In this document: positions 10,541 through 21,020 of the stretch, in pieces
How positions within the stretch are numbered: the stretch's first letter is position 1
Layout: every line of letters begins with the position of its first letter
From: Ichthyocystis sparus
GTDB lineage: Bacteria; Pseudomonadota; Gammaproteobacteria; Burkholderiales; 2013Ark19i
DNA length: 45,396 nucleotides
Assembly: GCF_900078755.1 (NCBI RefSeq)
Contig: NZ_FKIH01000008.1
Reading direction: 5' to 3' (one strand)
Position numbers and translations under genes: made by a program
Notes under the pieces: model-generated
The model's input: only the letters and a program-made list of their open reading frames with translations
The model's database searches: none
What the model was told of the DNA's origin: nothing

Positions 10541-11190
10541 TATCATCAATACTAAAAGAATAGTTGTTGTTTAAATATATCTACATTTAACAGCATCAGC
10601 AGCAAATTAGTTAACTTTTAACTAATCTTATTTCAGTATCTAAAGCAGAATTACTGTATCTACACTTTAATACATATGGCTTTATACTCTGGTTTATTGC
10701 TCCCATAATGCAACTGTTGTCTAGTCGAACACCACTAACTACTAATACAGTTTTATTAGTGTATGCGATTGTCAGTATGTAGGTTAATAATTAAACTCTA
10801 TTGATTATTAATTGTCTTGCTCCTGTGATATCTTTCTGCTTCTTTACAGCAAATGTACGTGGTTACTCCCAGCTTTCCGTACCTCAGGTTAATACAAGAA
10901 AAAAATAACGGTCAGTATACCATTCTATACCAGATAAACTACGCCCAACTAACAGTTGTATGTTTTTACTTTACTGAGAATTTTTGTACTGCTTCTAATA
11001 TATAAATCCCGACCTGTAGCTATCCAGGTCTGGTATTTTGATCAGATTGAGTTGATGGCATATTTCTTATTAGTACAGCTTTGACTCTTGTTAATGAAAA
11101 CGGAGTAGCATCTAGATCACGAGGGGTAAAAGACCAACTGTTAGTTTATAATCTACGAGATAGTGTCATTTACAATGCCGAATTTGTTCT
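10541..11190. other. intergenic region with conserved relic block
   Basis: No gene supported. It contains the second copy (about 10890-11180) of the block described at 4100-4390. Here the minus strand reads A-V-L-I-R-N-M, then ILEAVQKFS, with stops between. Shared landmarks include GATCACGAGGGGTAA at 11116-11130, which recurs at 4312-4326. Confidence 0.4.
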
Positions 11191-11645
11191 ATTAGGGCTA
11201 GATCTGCACTCAATTACAACCTCACCCCAGGGTTACGTAGCTCATTCGGGTGCCGTCGGAGAGTACATTATCCCTGGATGTAACCACTCTCATGTCGTTG
11301 TTTTACAATTGGATACCTAACTTACATAAGTGACTTAATATTCGTATCGCGATAGTAGCGTCCTTATCATTTATATGGCCTAATACAGTAAAGACTATAC
11401 CTAACCTCACTCTCACTACAAATTTAATACTTCTTCTTTCTTCTATTACTGTTCCTACTACTGTATCTATCATTTTTATCACCAATCTTCCTATCTCCTC
11501 TACTACTTCCAATCCTGGCCCTGCTTTCTGCCCCACAGTACTTCTAACTCTAGAACTAGTATCCTAGCTCTTAATCTTGTTTTTGATAACTCTATCTTCA
11601 GTTTTAGAGCCTTCATTCTTTCTAGAGATCTATTCCTACTTAGTT
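11191..11645 (-). repeat. near-identical repeat shared with 5272-5725
   Basis: Second copy of the 450-bp patch that covers the downstream flank and the C-terminal coil region. Beyond its inner edge the sequence (about 11622-11730) instead tracks the gene at 549 (about 650-770), so this decayed gene is a mosaic of two paralogues. Confidence 0.8.
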
Positions 11646-13123
11646 CTTTCAGTTTATTTTTTTCTCCTCTATCTCTGACGCTGCTACTCCCGATATCATT
11701 CTACCTGTCAAATATTTCTCTATCCAGACTTGCCGTGTGTGTTTTCACTCTATTTAACTCTATTCCTAGATCTGGTTCTCACGTTCTCTTACTGCAACCA
11801 GCCTCCGCTCTAACTCTAGTTTGGCTATTCTTTTCTCTATCTTTTTCGCTATCAGTTTTCCCTAACCATAGTCCCCCCCTAGCCCCAGTTCTAGCGCTCT
11901 TACTCTCACGTTTATCTCCTCTACTCTAGTATAAATAAGCATTAACTTTTAGTTCTCCCTCCCCTAATTTCGCTTTTGCTTCCTTTTTTAATCCATTTAG
12001 CTCTATTTCCCTTTTCCCTCTATCCATCATTGCCTATACCTCTTTCTTTTTTTGTTACAAATTTACCTGGCTCTAGACTTCTTCCGTTTGTTGCTCTTAA
12101 TTTCATCTATTTGTTTCCATCTCTTTTCCTCGACCCTTCTTTACTGACTTCTACTCCTTTGCTGCTGCCCCTTCTCTTCCTTTTTTCTTGCTTTCTCACG
12201 TTCAGTATGGACTTAGATTTCTCCAATCTCATCAGCCTTTCATTTTTCTCTTACTCCATTTTCGTTGGCAATTTTTTCAATTATGTTTCGTATTATCCTA
12301 CTGCCATTGTAGGTACTGCTACTTACGGTGCTTCTATGATGCTTCTCAGAGCTCGCATTAATTTTTAATTAGTTGCTCTGGTGCAGTCGCACATTATCTT
12401 CGCAACCACTACTAATTTCCTTTTGGATTGTACTAAATATTTCTAATTCTTGATTGCGCAATAAATCTTCTCGAATTTATAAAAGTTGACTTACTATGTT
12501 TAAAACAATATCAGATTTAGGAGTACCGTAAAACATACTTCTATGTAGTGCCTGACCAGATTGCATTACCAGCTATTGCGCCAAATTTGGTGCCACTCTC
12601 CATCATAATTTCTTGTACTCTGTTCTGGTGCATTTGGCACTTGCTCGAATGCAATACCTATACCACCTACTACTATCACCTCTGGTGCATTTTGCCCTTG
12701 ACCACACATAGCATCCACGTCTCCCGGTATCACTGCAAATGGAGGTGCTTCTTAGTTATACAGCAGAGCTTGTATTGTTGCTGCATTAGATTTAACAAGA
12801 GAAAAAATATCAACGCTGCCGCTGGATTGGGCTGCAGAACTAGTTATCTTTCCTAACTTACGGCGAAGCATATTTTACTGTTCATCTAAAAGTTGAGCTG
12901 CCAAATATGGTATGTGAGAAGCCGTGAGGGGTGCCATAATTCTAAATGTCCTTTCATTAGGTTGTATCTCCGACGATTATGCCAAACGTGGTGCTAACAA
13001 GAACCATCCTTACTTGGCAGATCCTGTACTTTGTTCCTAATTCTATTGTCGTACCTACTTATCTACATTATTCTCTCCATAATCACCGTTATTACTACTT
13101 GAGCTACTCAATTTTCGTTTCAT
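11510..13123 (-). pseudogene. decayed array-family gene
   Basis: Starts with an intact family ATG (MKRKLSSSSSNN) at 13123 and hits a stop after 22 codons. Traces of module 1 (12840-13060), module 2 (about 12360-12610) and the charged coil (11700-12340) can be followed in shifting frames. The family stop is lost: the equivalent position near 11512 has changed from a stop to a sense codon. At about 1.6 kb it is shorter than intact sisters of about 2.5 kb, so it also carries internal deletions. No open frame of useful length remains. Confidence 0.8.
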
Positions 13124-13498
13124 TAGTTAGAATACTTATTTTCTTGCTTTTTCTTTTTTCTATTGATACCACATATTGTAGGTAATACTTCCTACTATCT
13201 CAATACACCTCCTAGAACACATGTATATCTATGCTAACAAAAAATACTCTTAACAAAAACATACATGCCAATGCACATACAAAAAATAACTTCGTCAACT
13301 GCAGAGATAGATGCATAGCATCTATGCTTTATGCCTAATCAACATACATAAGAAGCGAATACACCTAGCATACTGAGTTAGCAAAAGCTCTTTTTCAACT
13401 ATGTTTAATGCTCCATTACTTTTGATTTTGTCCGCAGCGTTCTCTTTCTCTTTTATGTACCTCCAGTTTTGTGAATTCCACAAATAATTTCTTGCCCC
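13124..13498 (-). promoter_or_regulatory. leader of decayed gene, elements B and C
   Basis: Only about 375 bp separate this decayed gene from the next gene, the shortest gap in the left array. Element B is at 13368-13401 (TAGTTGAAAAAGAGC ... CTAACTCAGTATGC) and element C at 13198-13252. Element A and the usual downstream flank of the neighbouring gene are missing, so a deletion has joined the 3' end of the 819-aa gene to the middle of this leader. Confidence 0.45.
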
Positions 13499-15958
13499 CT
13501 ATTTTTTATCGTTTTTGTTTTCAGTATTGTTATCGTTTGTTCCCTCTTCTTCTTCCGATTCTTGCATTGCTACCACTTCTGTTGATACCTCAAATGCTAC
13601 TACCTTGTCCGACTTTCTCTTTGCTTTTGCTCCTTCTGATTCCCCTAGAGTTAGATTTGCTACTCTCGTTATTTCCTCTTCCCTGGCTTTTCTTATTATC
13701 TCTGTGATTTCCAGAGCTAGATATGTTATCTTCCTCTCTATCTCTATCTTTTTCGCTATCAGTTTCCCTAGCCGTAGCCACAGCTTTAGCTCTAGGACTC
13801 TCACTTTTGTGTTCACCCCCTCTAGTCTCAGCTTTAGTTCTAGCTCTCTCTCGCCTGCTTCCGCTCCTGATTCATTTTTTAATCTATCTATCTCTATTTT
13901 TCTTTTCCCCATGTCTATTGATTGCTCTATATTTGTTATTTTAGCTATCAGATCATTTAGCTCTAGCTCTAGATTTTTCTCATTTACTACTATTGCTCTT
14001 AATTCAGCTAAACGTGTCTCTATCCTCATCTCTCTCATTGTTACTCTATCTATCTCTTCCTCTCTTGCCCCTCTTTTCTCCAGATCTAATTCGTTACTTA
14101 CTAGTATCTTTAGATACTGCTCTAGCTCTTTCACTTTTATTTTGCTCTCTATTACTTTTCCCAGTTCTCTCTCTACTGTTATTTTTCTGGATTTTAAGTA
14201 ATCTATCTCCATTGCAATCTTTCCTGCTCCCGCTTCCTTTAGTTCTTTATATCGTGCTCTTGATTTCTCTAGTTTTTTCTCCATTTCCTGCTGATTTTCT
14301 GATATCGGTTTTACCAACACTCTCCTTAGTTCTCTTTCGGTTGTTTTTATCGCCCGTAGCTCTTTCTCCAGCGCTTGTTTTCTCGAGCTTAGTGATCCTG
14401 TTATCTCTATCCCTTCAATGATTTTTTTTACCTTTTCTTTTACTCTCTTTAGCTCTGCCTCTCTATGTCTAGCTATACCTAGATCTACCTCTATTTCTTT
14501 TTCTCTCCTCTTCGCTTCTTCCGCATCATATCTCTTTTTCAGTTTTTCTCTTTTTTCTTGTGCTTCCATCTCCAGTCTGATCCTAGATTTTTCTAATCGC
14601 TTATTTTTCTCTTCTTCAAATTTCGTTAGCAACTTTTTATTCGATTCTGTTTTTTGCTCCCCCACTGCTATTGTAGGTACTACAACTGAAGGTGCTTCTA
14701 TGCTACCCACCAGAGCTCGTATTAATTCCTCGTTGGTTGCCATAAGAGCAGCAATATTTTCGCAGCCAATACTAGTTTCATCTTGGATTGCACCAGATAT
14801 TTCTAGTTCTTGATTGTGCAATAAGTCTTCTCTAATTGCTGAAAGTTGACTTACTATTTTTAAAACGATGTTAGATTGTGAAGTGCCATAAAACATACTT
14901 CTACGCAGCACTTGACCAGGTTGCATTCCTAGCTCTATTGCTAAATCTGGTGTTAACATGAACCCTTCATCATGGTCTATAGTACTTTGTCCAGGTGCAC
15001 TTGGTACTTGCCTAAGCGTAGTATCCACAACCTCTACTGCTACTCCCGGTAATACTGTAAACGAAGGTGATTCTATGCTACCCATCAGAGCCTGCATTAA
15101 TTCTTCGTTAGCAGCTATAAGAGCAGCCGTATTTTCGTAATCGACGCTAATTCCTTTTTGGGTTGCACTAGCTATTTCTAGTGTTTGACTTATCAATAAA
15201 TTTTCTCGCATTTCTGAAAGTTGGCTTACTAGTTCTAAAACTACATCAGATTGAGGAGTACCATAAAACATGCTTCTAAATAGCCTTGCACCAGGTTGCA
15301 TTCCCAGCTCTATTGCTAAATCTGGTGTCAACATGAACCCTTCATAAGAGCTCCTAGTACTCTGCCCCGTTGTACTTGTTACTTGCCCATGCATAGTATA
15401 CGCATCTTCCATTACCACCATCTCTGATGCACTTGGCTGCCCATGCATAGTATATGCATCTCCCATTACCACCATCTCTGATGCACTTGGCTGCCCATGC
15501 ATAGTATCCTCACCTTCTATTACTACTGACGGTACTACTGCAAGTTGAGGTGCTTCTATGCTATCCAGAAGCGCTCGTATTGTCGCCTCGTTAGAGGCCA
15601 TAAGAGCAAGATTATAACCGCCATCGCTAGGTCGGACTGTAGAACTAGTCCCCTCTCCTATTTCTCTACGAACTAGTTCTTCATGTTTATCTATAAGTTG
15701 AGCTGCCAAACTTGATATACGAGAAGACTGAGGGGTGCCATAAAACATACTTCTAAATATCATTTCACCAGGGTGCATCCCCAACGCTTGTGCTAAATGC
15801 TGGTCTAATACAAACCCTTCCGCATCAGCGGATTCTGTATTTTGTGCTAGATCTAGTACACTTGATGTTTGCATCTGTTCATTTGCACTACCTTGCCTAT
15901 AATAGTTACCCTCAGGACTACTCGCTTCACTACTTGTGCTACTTAATTTCCGTTTCAT
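13499..15958 (-). CDS. array-family protein with three modules (819 aa)
   Basis: Family member of unknown function with the most modules in one open frame: residues 47-137, 206-298 and 331-423. The second and third modules are close copies (EGFMLTPDLAIELGMQPG in both). Linker 152-192 contains two 18-residue repeats (TMHGQPSASEMVVMGDAY). Modules 2 and 3 end in NEELMQALMGSIESP and NEELIRALVGSIEAP. A coil follows from about 440. The C-terminus after residue 730 differs from all paralogues and ends Asn/Asp/Lys-rich (TNDNNTENKNDKK). Start ATG lies about 10 nt after AAGGA. The unusual tail and the very short downstream gap suggest that a deletion replaced the normal 3' end. Confidence 0.87.
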   Translation of the reverse strand: MKRKLSSTSSEASSPEGNYYRQGSANEQMQTSSVLDLAQNTESADAEGFVLDQHLAQALGMHPGEMIFRSMFYGTPQSSRISSLAAQLIDKHEELVRREIGEGTSSTVRPSDGGYNLALMASNEATIRALLDSIEAPQLAVVPSVVIEGEDTMHGQPSASEMVVMGDAYTMHGQPSASEMVVMEDAYTMHGQVTSTTGQSTRSSYEGFMLTPDLAIELGMQPGARLFRSMFYGTPQSDVVLELVSQLSEMRENLLISQTLEIASATQKGISVDYENTAALIAANEELMQALMGSIESPSFTVLPGVAVEVVDTTLRQVPSAPGQSTIDHDEGFMLTPDLAIELGMQPGQVLRRSMFYGTSQSNIVLKIVSQLSAIREDLLHNQELEISGAIQDETSIGCENIAALMATNEELIRALVGSIEAPSVVVPTIAVGEQKTESNKKLLTKFEEEKNKRLEKSRIRLEMEAQEKREKLKKRYDAEEAKRREKEIEVDLGIARHREAELKRVKEKVKKIIEGIEITGSLSSRKQALEKELRAIKTTERELRRVLVKPISENQQEMEKKLEKSRARYKELKEAGAGKIAMEIDYLKSRKITVERELGKVIESKIKVKELEQYLKILVSNELDLEKRGAREEEIDRVTMREMRIETRLAELRAIVVNEKNLELELNDLIAKITNIEQSIDMGKRKIEIDRLKNESGAEAGERELELKLRLEGVNTKVRVLELKLWLRLGKLIAKKIEIERKITYLALEITEIIRKAREEEITRVANLTLGESEGAKAKRKSDKVVAFEVSTEVVAMQESEEEEGTNDNNTENKNDKK
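15383..15505 (-). repeat. 54-bp linker tandem repeat
   Basis: Two full 54-bp units plus a partial third encode TMHGQPSASEMVVM(G/E)DAY between modules 1 and 2 of the 819-aa protein. Matching CCCATGCATAGTA strings start 54 bp apart. The core H-G-Q corresponds to Y-W-Q in the linker repeats of the 885- and 829-aa proteins. Confidence 0.9.
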
Positions 15959-16400
15959 CAGTATAGAGTCCTTATTTTATTGCTTTTTCTATTGATAACA
16001 CATTCTGTAGACAAACATCTTTGCTTCCTACAGTTGGTACTAAACTTGTTTTTTTAATTTAATATGCCTTTTAGAATACACGCACATATAAAAAAATAGT
16101 TTCATCAACTATAGAGGCATAGCATATGGGTTACGCTTGACCAACATACAAGCGAGGCGAACACACTTAGTATGCTGAGCTAGTAGAAGCTCAATTTCAA
16201 CTAACATTTATCTACATACATTAGGTTTAGTTATTGCAATTACGGTTGTAGGCTTAATGATAGCCAAATTGGGTATTCTCTATCAATCACCGCACTTTAT
16301 AAGTTTATAGATAATTTTTTAAGTTTGCTTATTAAATATTAGGAAAATTGTAATTTATTTGGTATTTATGTTACGTATGAGATGAAATTTTTTAATGTGG
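15959..16400 (-). promoter_or_regulatory. shared array leader (elements A, B, C)
   Basis: Leader of the 819-aa gene. Element A is at 16349-16369, element B at 16170-16203 (TAGTTGAAATTGAGC ... CTAGCTCAGCATAC), and a shortened element C at 16042-16080 (GTATTCTAAAAGGCATATTAAA, split at its middle in other copies). The AAGGACTC ribosome region precedes the ATG by about 10 nt. Confidence 0.5.
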
Positions 16401-16790
16401 TTATTCTGATAAAATATGAATTTCTCGTAAAAACAATTACTTACTTAAGAATAAGATATCCGTAGAAAACCAGTTTTATTTTTGCATGCTCTTTTTCAAG
16501 AACTGATACGAAATGTATGCACCCACTCTTCTATAATTAATACCTGCTATATCTATCTCTCATCAAGGAGTATTTCCGGCAGCAGTGATATAAATGCACA
16601 CCAAATACCGTACACACTACACCACGAACCAGCATCAGGCATTTCAGCGCATAAATATGATTGCCCCCATTATATACCTATGCTGATCCTAATCTATATT
16701 ATTATTTTACTGCAGGTAATTTGGCTCACTTACATTTTTTGACTTTAGTCACATTAGTGCGGAATATTTATTTTTTACGGCTGATACAAC
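16331..16790. repeat. diverged tandem duplication, copy 1
   Basis: About 450 bp of intergenic DNA that resembles 16986-17480, offset by roughly 670-690 bp. Landmarks are TAATTTATTTGGTATTTA at 16351, a CACTCTTCTATAATTAATA segment at about 16524, and GTGCGGAATATTTATTTTTT at about 16756. It includes an extra copy of leader element A. No gene is supported in 16401-17554. Confidence 0.65.
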
Positions 16791-16985
16791 ACAGTGATTG
16801 GGTATTCATTCCACAATTTTTTCATACTATCATCAAATGTGACCCATTATGGTTCTGTATGAATTTTTGTGATGCTACTACTCCTTCTACTATTGCTCAT
16901 TGTAACGCTTCTGCAGTTTATGTATCCAGCCCCCTTACCGTTTATTATTCTTCTTATATCTCCACCCTCATGCCAATCCACATAT

Positions 16986-17480
16986 AATTATTAAATTATT
17001 AAATATTGAAAAATATGATAATTTATTTGGTATTTACAATGTGTACGAAATGAAATCTTTTAATGGAGTTAGTTTGATAAATAACATTAATTTCTTAGAA
17101 AGAACAATTATTTGTCTAATAAAGAGGTCCATGCAAACATGGAAAATTATTCTTATTTTTTTGTACGATCTTTTTTAAGAATTGAATCAAAATTTACGCA
17201 CCTACTCTTCCATAATTAATATCCATTCTATCAGTTTCTCATCTCACCAAAGTCTATTCCAGAAGCAGTGATAAACATGCACTCAACACCCACGTAATCA
17301 ATAGTGGACTACGCACCCGAGCTCCAGTGTTAAGCACTTTAGCGTATTCTGAGATGATTGCCCCTTGCATACCTACATCAATCTCTATTATTATTTTATT
17401 GTGGACTATCTGGTTTATATTTGCATTGCTTTTGACTTTCGTCCCATTAGTGCAGAAATATTTATTTTTCTAAGGTCGAT
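16986..17480. repeat. diverged tandem duplication, copy 2
   Basis: Second copy, with element A at 17017-17037, CACTCTTCC-type text at about 17202 (here CTACTCTTCCATAATTAATA) and GTGCAGAAATATTTATTTTT at about 17449. The copies have diverged by many substitutions and small indels, so the duplication is not recent. Short open frames in both copies are not conserved between them. Confidence 0.65.
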
Positions 17481-17554
17481 TAAACGCAATATCTCTAGTT
17501 TCTCCATTTCATACCCTAAAATTTCTTCTCTCCTTTATCAAGAACGCTACAGAC

Positions 17555-19054
17555 TTATTGTGAGTCTGTAGTTGTTTTTTCCGCTGCTACTACTGCTACC
17601 ACTTCTTCCATAACTTCTTCCACCACTTCTTCTCTAACCATCAATTCTACAGCTTCTACTATTACTCCTTCTAATGTTTCTCTCATTTCCTCGTCTACTT
17701 CCCTTACTACTACCGCTGATTCACTTGATACTACCTCTTCTACTATTTCTTCCAGTACTTCTTTTATTCCCACATCAACTGCCGACTCTACCACCTTTTC
17801 TGTTGTCTTTGAGTGTTCTCCAAATATCCTTCTTGTTTCTTCCAACGCTTCCTTCTTTCTCCTAGCTTTTTCAAGTCTCTCTGCATGCTCCCTCTCTATC
17901 GAGCGCATGCGCGCTTCCGCTTTAGCTTCTATTGTTGCTTTTTTTTCCTCCTCTTTCTTTTTCTTCTCTTCCTCTCTCTCTCTAGCTTTTTCAAGTCTCT
18001 CTGCATGCTCCCTCTCTATCGAGCGCATGCGCGCTTCCGCTTTAGCTTCTATTGTTGCTTTTTTTTCCTCCTCTTTCTTTTTCTTCTCCTCCTCTCTCTC
18101 TCTAGCTTGTCTTTTCATTCTTGCTTCATGTTTTGCTATTCTTCTTGCTCTGGCCTGTTCCACATCCTCTTCTATTATTACTACTGACCCTTCTGATTCT
18201 TCCGAATCTCCTACTACTAGTACGGATGATTCTCCTGATCCTTCTGAATCTCCTATTACTACTACTGATGACTCTCCTGATTCTTCTGAGTCTTCTATTA
18301 CTATTACCGACTTCTGTTTCGGTGCTATTGCTCCTGGCGCTTCTATACTATCCATAAGAGCTTGTACCAACAGTGAATTGGATACTTCAAGAGCAACAGC
18401 ATTTTCGAGATCTCCGGCAGTTTCCAGGCGTGCAGAACTAGTTCCTTCTCCTAGTTCACGGCGAATCATATTGTCTAAAATTTGATCTACCAAATTTGAT
18501 ACGAAACTGGCCTTTTCAGTGCCAAAAAACATTCCTCGTACCAGCAATTCACCAGGATTCATACCAAGAATCTGCGCTAAACTTGGATCCGGTACGAATC
18601 CTTCTGCTCTCTCTTCTTCTCCATGTTTCGATGCGTTGCTTGATGACAGTCCCCCGCTCTGAATATCTACATTATCTTCTACTTCTGCCGGCCCCTCTAT
18701 ACTTGACATCAGAGCTTCCAGTAGTAATTGGTTAGACTCCGCAAGACAAGGATCATATCCACCGCTAGCTCCTTCTTCTGATTCCCCATGAACCATATCT
18801 TCATGAACTTCCAAAATTTGATTTATTAAACACAACACATCACCAGTTCGTTCGGAGCCGAAAAACATACCTCGCACTAGTGATTCACCAGGACCCATTC
18901 CAAGTATTTGTGCTAGATGTGGTTCTAATATGAACCCCACTTCCGAGCTCTGTTCTAGTTCGCTTGAAGATTCATACTCGCCCACACTACCCTGTTCAAT
19001 GCTATCTTTGGGGCTACTCGGCCCGCTACTTGAGCTACTCAATCTACGTTTCAT
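17555..19054 (-). CDS. array-family protein, core-proximal type, SIM-like repeats (499 aa)
   Basis: Family member of unknown function, subfamily with R-G-M-F modules. Modules lie at residues 40-122 (FILEPHLAQILGMGPGE, ending ESNQLLLEALMSSIEGP) and 152-240 (LGMNPGE, R-G-M-F-F-G-T-E). Residues 249-299 hold four tandem units that start S-V-I-V-I-E-D-S, S-V-V-V-I-G-D-S, S-V-L-V-V-G-D-S and S-V-V-I-I-E-E-D. These look like SUMO-interaction motifs (hydrophobic core plus Asp/Glu/Ser). Residues 300-400 form a Lys/Glu/Arg coil with a 40-residue tandem repeat. The C-terminus (410-499) is Val/Glu-rich amphipathic helix (E-V-V, V-E-E-V-M), like the long repeat domain of the 30517 protein. Start ATG follows AGGGG. 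Closest relative in the window is the 263-aa protein across the core. Confidence 0.87.
   Translation of the reverse strand: MKRRLSSSSSGPSSPKDSIEQGSVGEYESSSELEQSSEVGFILEPHLAQILGMGPGESLVRGMFFGSERTGDVLCLINQILEVHEDMVHGESEEGASGGYDPCLAESNQLLLEALMSSIEGPAEVEDNVDIQSGGLSSSNASKHGEEERAEGFVPDPSLAQILGMNPGELLVRGMFFGTEKASFVSNLVDQILDNMIRRELGEGTSSARLETAGDLENAVALEVSNSLLVQALMDSIEAPGAIAPKQKSVIVIEDSEESGESSVVVIGDSEGSGESSVLVVGDSEESEGSVVIIEEDVEQARARRIAKHEARMKRQAREREEEKKKKEEEKKATIEAKAEARMRSIEREHAERLEKAREREEEKKKKEEEKKATIEAKAEARMRSIEREHAERLEKARRKKEALEETRRIFGEHSKTTEKVVESAVDVGIKEVLEEIVEEVVSSESAVVVREVDEEMRETLEGVIVEAVELMVREEVVEEVMEEVVAVVAAEKTTTDSQ
17862..18107 (-). repeat. 120-bp tandem repeat in coil
   Basis: Two consecutive 120-bp units (17862-17981 and 17982-18101) with a single base difference, plus a few bases of a third. 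They encode a 40-residue coiled-coil segment (AREREEEKKKKEEEKKATI, continuing with EAKAEARMRSIEREHAERLEK). Near-identity implies a recent duplication. Each unit holds an A8 tract on the coding strand. Confidence 0.93.
18158..18310 (-). repeat. tandem SIM-like hydrophobic/acidic repeat
   Basis: Four 13-14-codon units (residues 249-299 of the 499-aa protein) with hydrophobic cores VIVI, VVVI, VLVV and VVII, each followed by acidic/serine residues (EDSEESGES, GDSEGSGES, GDSEESEG, EED). The pattern fits the SUMO-interaction motif consensus known from eukaryotic proteins. Binding itself is inference. Confidence 0.75.
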
Positions 19055-19420
19055 AATTTACAGATCCCCTGTTTTTTTGTTCTTGTCAATGATATGCACG
19101 CAAACACGCAATTTGCTCTAACTACGAAGGATCAAGTGAGTAGATAGTATTTACCAGTACGTGCACAGCTACCTAACCATCCATATCTGTGCACAGCGGC
19201 TATCGTGCTGATCTAGCAAAAGATCTTCTTCAACTAGAAATATCTCTAACCAAATACATGTTCAGTTTCTATAATTACAACTACATACTTTGTTTGTATG
19301 TCAGATTAGTTTTTTATAGCTTAGCGTAGTTTCCTTAATTGTTTAGATGCAGGCAGACTAAGTAAAATAAAATGCTAGACTGTAATTTATTTGGTATTTG
19401 TTCACTGAAACTTCTTGTTA
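19055..19420 (-). promoter_or_regulatory. array leader, elements A and B
   Basis: Leader of the 499-aa gene. Element A is at 19380-19400 and a diverged element B at 19204-19238 (TAGTTGAAGAAGATC ... CTAGATCAGCACG). I could not find element C. The ribosome site AGGGGAT lies about 10 nt before the ATG. Confidence 0.45.
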
Positions 19421-21020
19421 GACCGTTAATGACACTTTGTTTGCAAAATCACTGCCCAAAGATAGAATTATGCGTTGATATGCTATGGCAAATCAATTTA
19501 TTTTTACCCAACCCTGCTTTAGTATTTGTATCTAAGACCGAATGATTTTACCCGTAATCTAATGAGCATTTTGTTTAAGATCAAGTTCCGTAATTTGCTA
19601 TCCCTCTCCTTGTGTTTCGTATTTGTGTGGCTACTTAAATGTTGTATTGTATGTTTATTAATTAGTAATTATGGTTTGGGTTTACGTTGTCAATGGATAG
19701 TTAAATTTGATCAAGTGATAGACTTTGCACTCTGTTTAGTTGATCAACCATCTAAATATTAGCATTCGATGATACTAATATTGATGATGTTTGCATTGAG
19801 TATGGATAGTCTTTTTTGTGATATCTACATTTAGCATAGACATAACATTAACATTAATTTTATTATTTTGTGCTCCTCCTATTTTGATATTTACTCATAG
19901 CCATATGTAGGATGGTTTTTGGCTATGGCCGTTTTTATTATTTCTGATATCCCTATTCATGGTTGCTTTTAGTGTTAGTGGCATTTGCAGTTGATGCTAG
20001 TCTTATGAGTAATATATATTAATCATGTGAGCTTGTTTTTGAACAAGAAACCGCCAATGGTTTATTATACAAAATAATTTAATAAACATGACAATATTGA
20101 CATTAAATGTTATATCTGCCGTTATAGACATTGCTTTGTGTTGGTAATTTTAGCCAAAAGCGCCAACATAAATATCCAAACAAGTCAATACAAGAAAAAT
20201 TAACTGCCCTGGTCACCACTTTATGTCATATAAACATCGATTGAATGGTAGCTATAATAATCTTCTGGTGCTAAAAATTCTACCTGTATGTTTATATCAT
20301 TATTGCAACTTGCACTCAGTCATATCTACTCCATTTTCATATAACGATTGGTAATGCCAATAACAAGATTCGACCTAACTTTACTATTTGCTAAGACCAT
20401 TACATGATGATAGTTATAGATAATTCCCATAATCAAGCTAAAATATTTGGTACACCACAGTGAATATTATGCACAAACACTGCTAACAAGTACTAATAAT
20501 GACGAACATGTAAATACCTCTGGTATCATTGGTAGTGTCTTGTAGGTGAGTGATGTATGCACACTAGTGGTAGAGCTATATAACATAGGCAATAAAAAAA
20601 AACCACCATATCACTTGACATAAGTGTAACTACATAGATGCTATCATTAATGCTGTTCCTGCGATGATAGTAGCATCAATGTTATTGATCCTACAAACAA
20701 GCATTCCCGATTAAATTATATTAAATACAAATAATCTAAATAGAGGTGATTATGTCCAATAATCGGTAAAGTTGCTTAATATATGTGTTATACATGCTAT
20801 TGGTAATATTTCCTTCTATGAATTACTTGCCTAACTTATTTCATATACTAATACTAATCTTACATATTGTAATTTCACAGTTAAATTTTTTAGTATTGTA
20901 ATTACTAGATTGTAAAATGTGTATGGTTGGTGGTATTGTGCATCCTATGTTTTTACATGACATACTAAATTTGTGTATTATGTGTAGTGAGTCCTATGTA
21001 TGTACAACTGATTGGATTGC
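19421..21020. other. intergenic region, no gene supported
   Basis: About 1.6 kb. A weak copy of the relic block seen at 4100-4390 lies near 20180-20330 (AATACAAGAAAAATTAACTG), and a patch near 20070-20100 resembles the 4000-4030 patch. One open frame at 19526-19762 starts with TTG, lacks a ribosome site and has no family resemblance. The stretch looks like decayed array DNA. Confidence 0.35.

Noticed and set aside
19526..19762. 78-codon open frame
   Set aside because: TTG start, no ribosome site, no resemblance to any family, in a decayed intergenic stretch.
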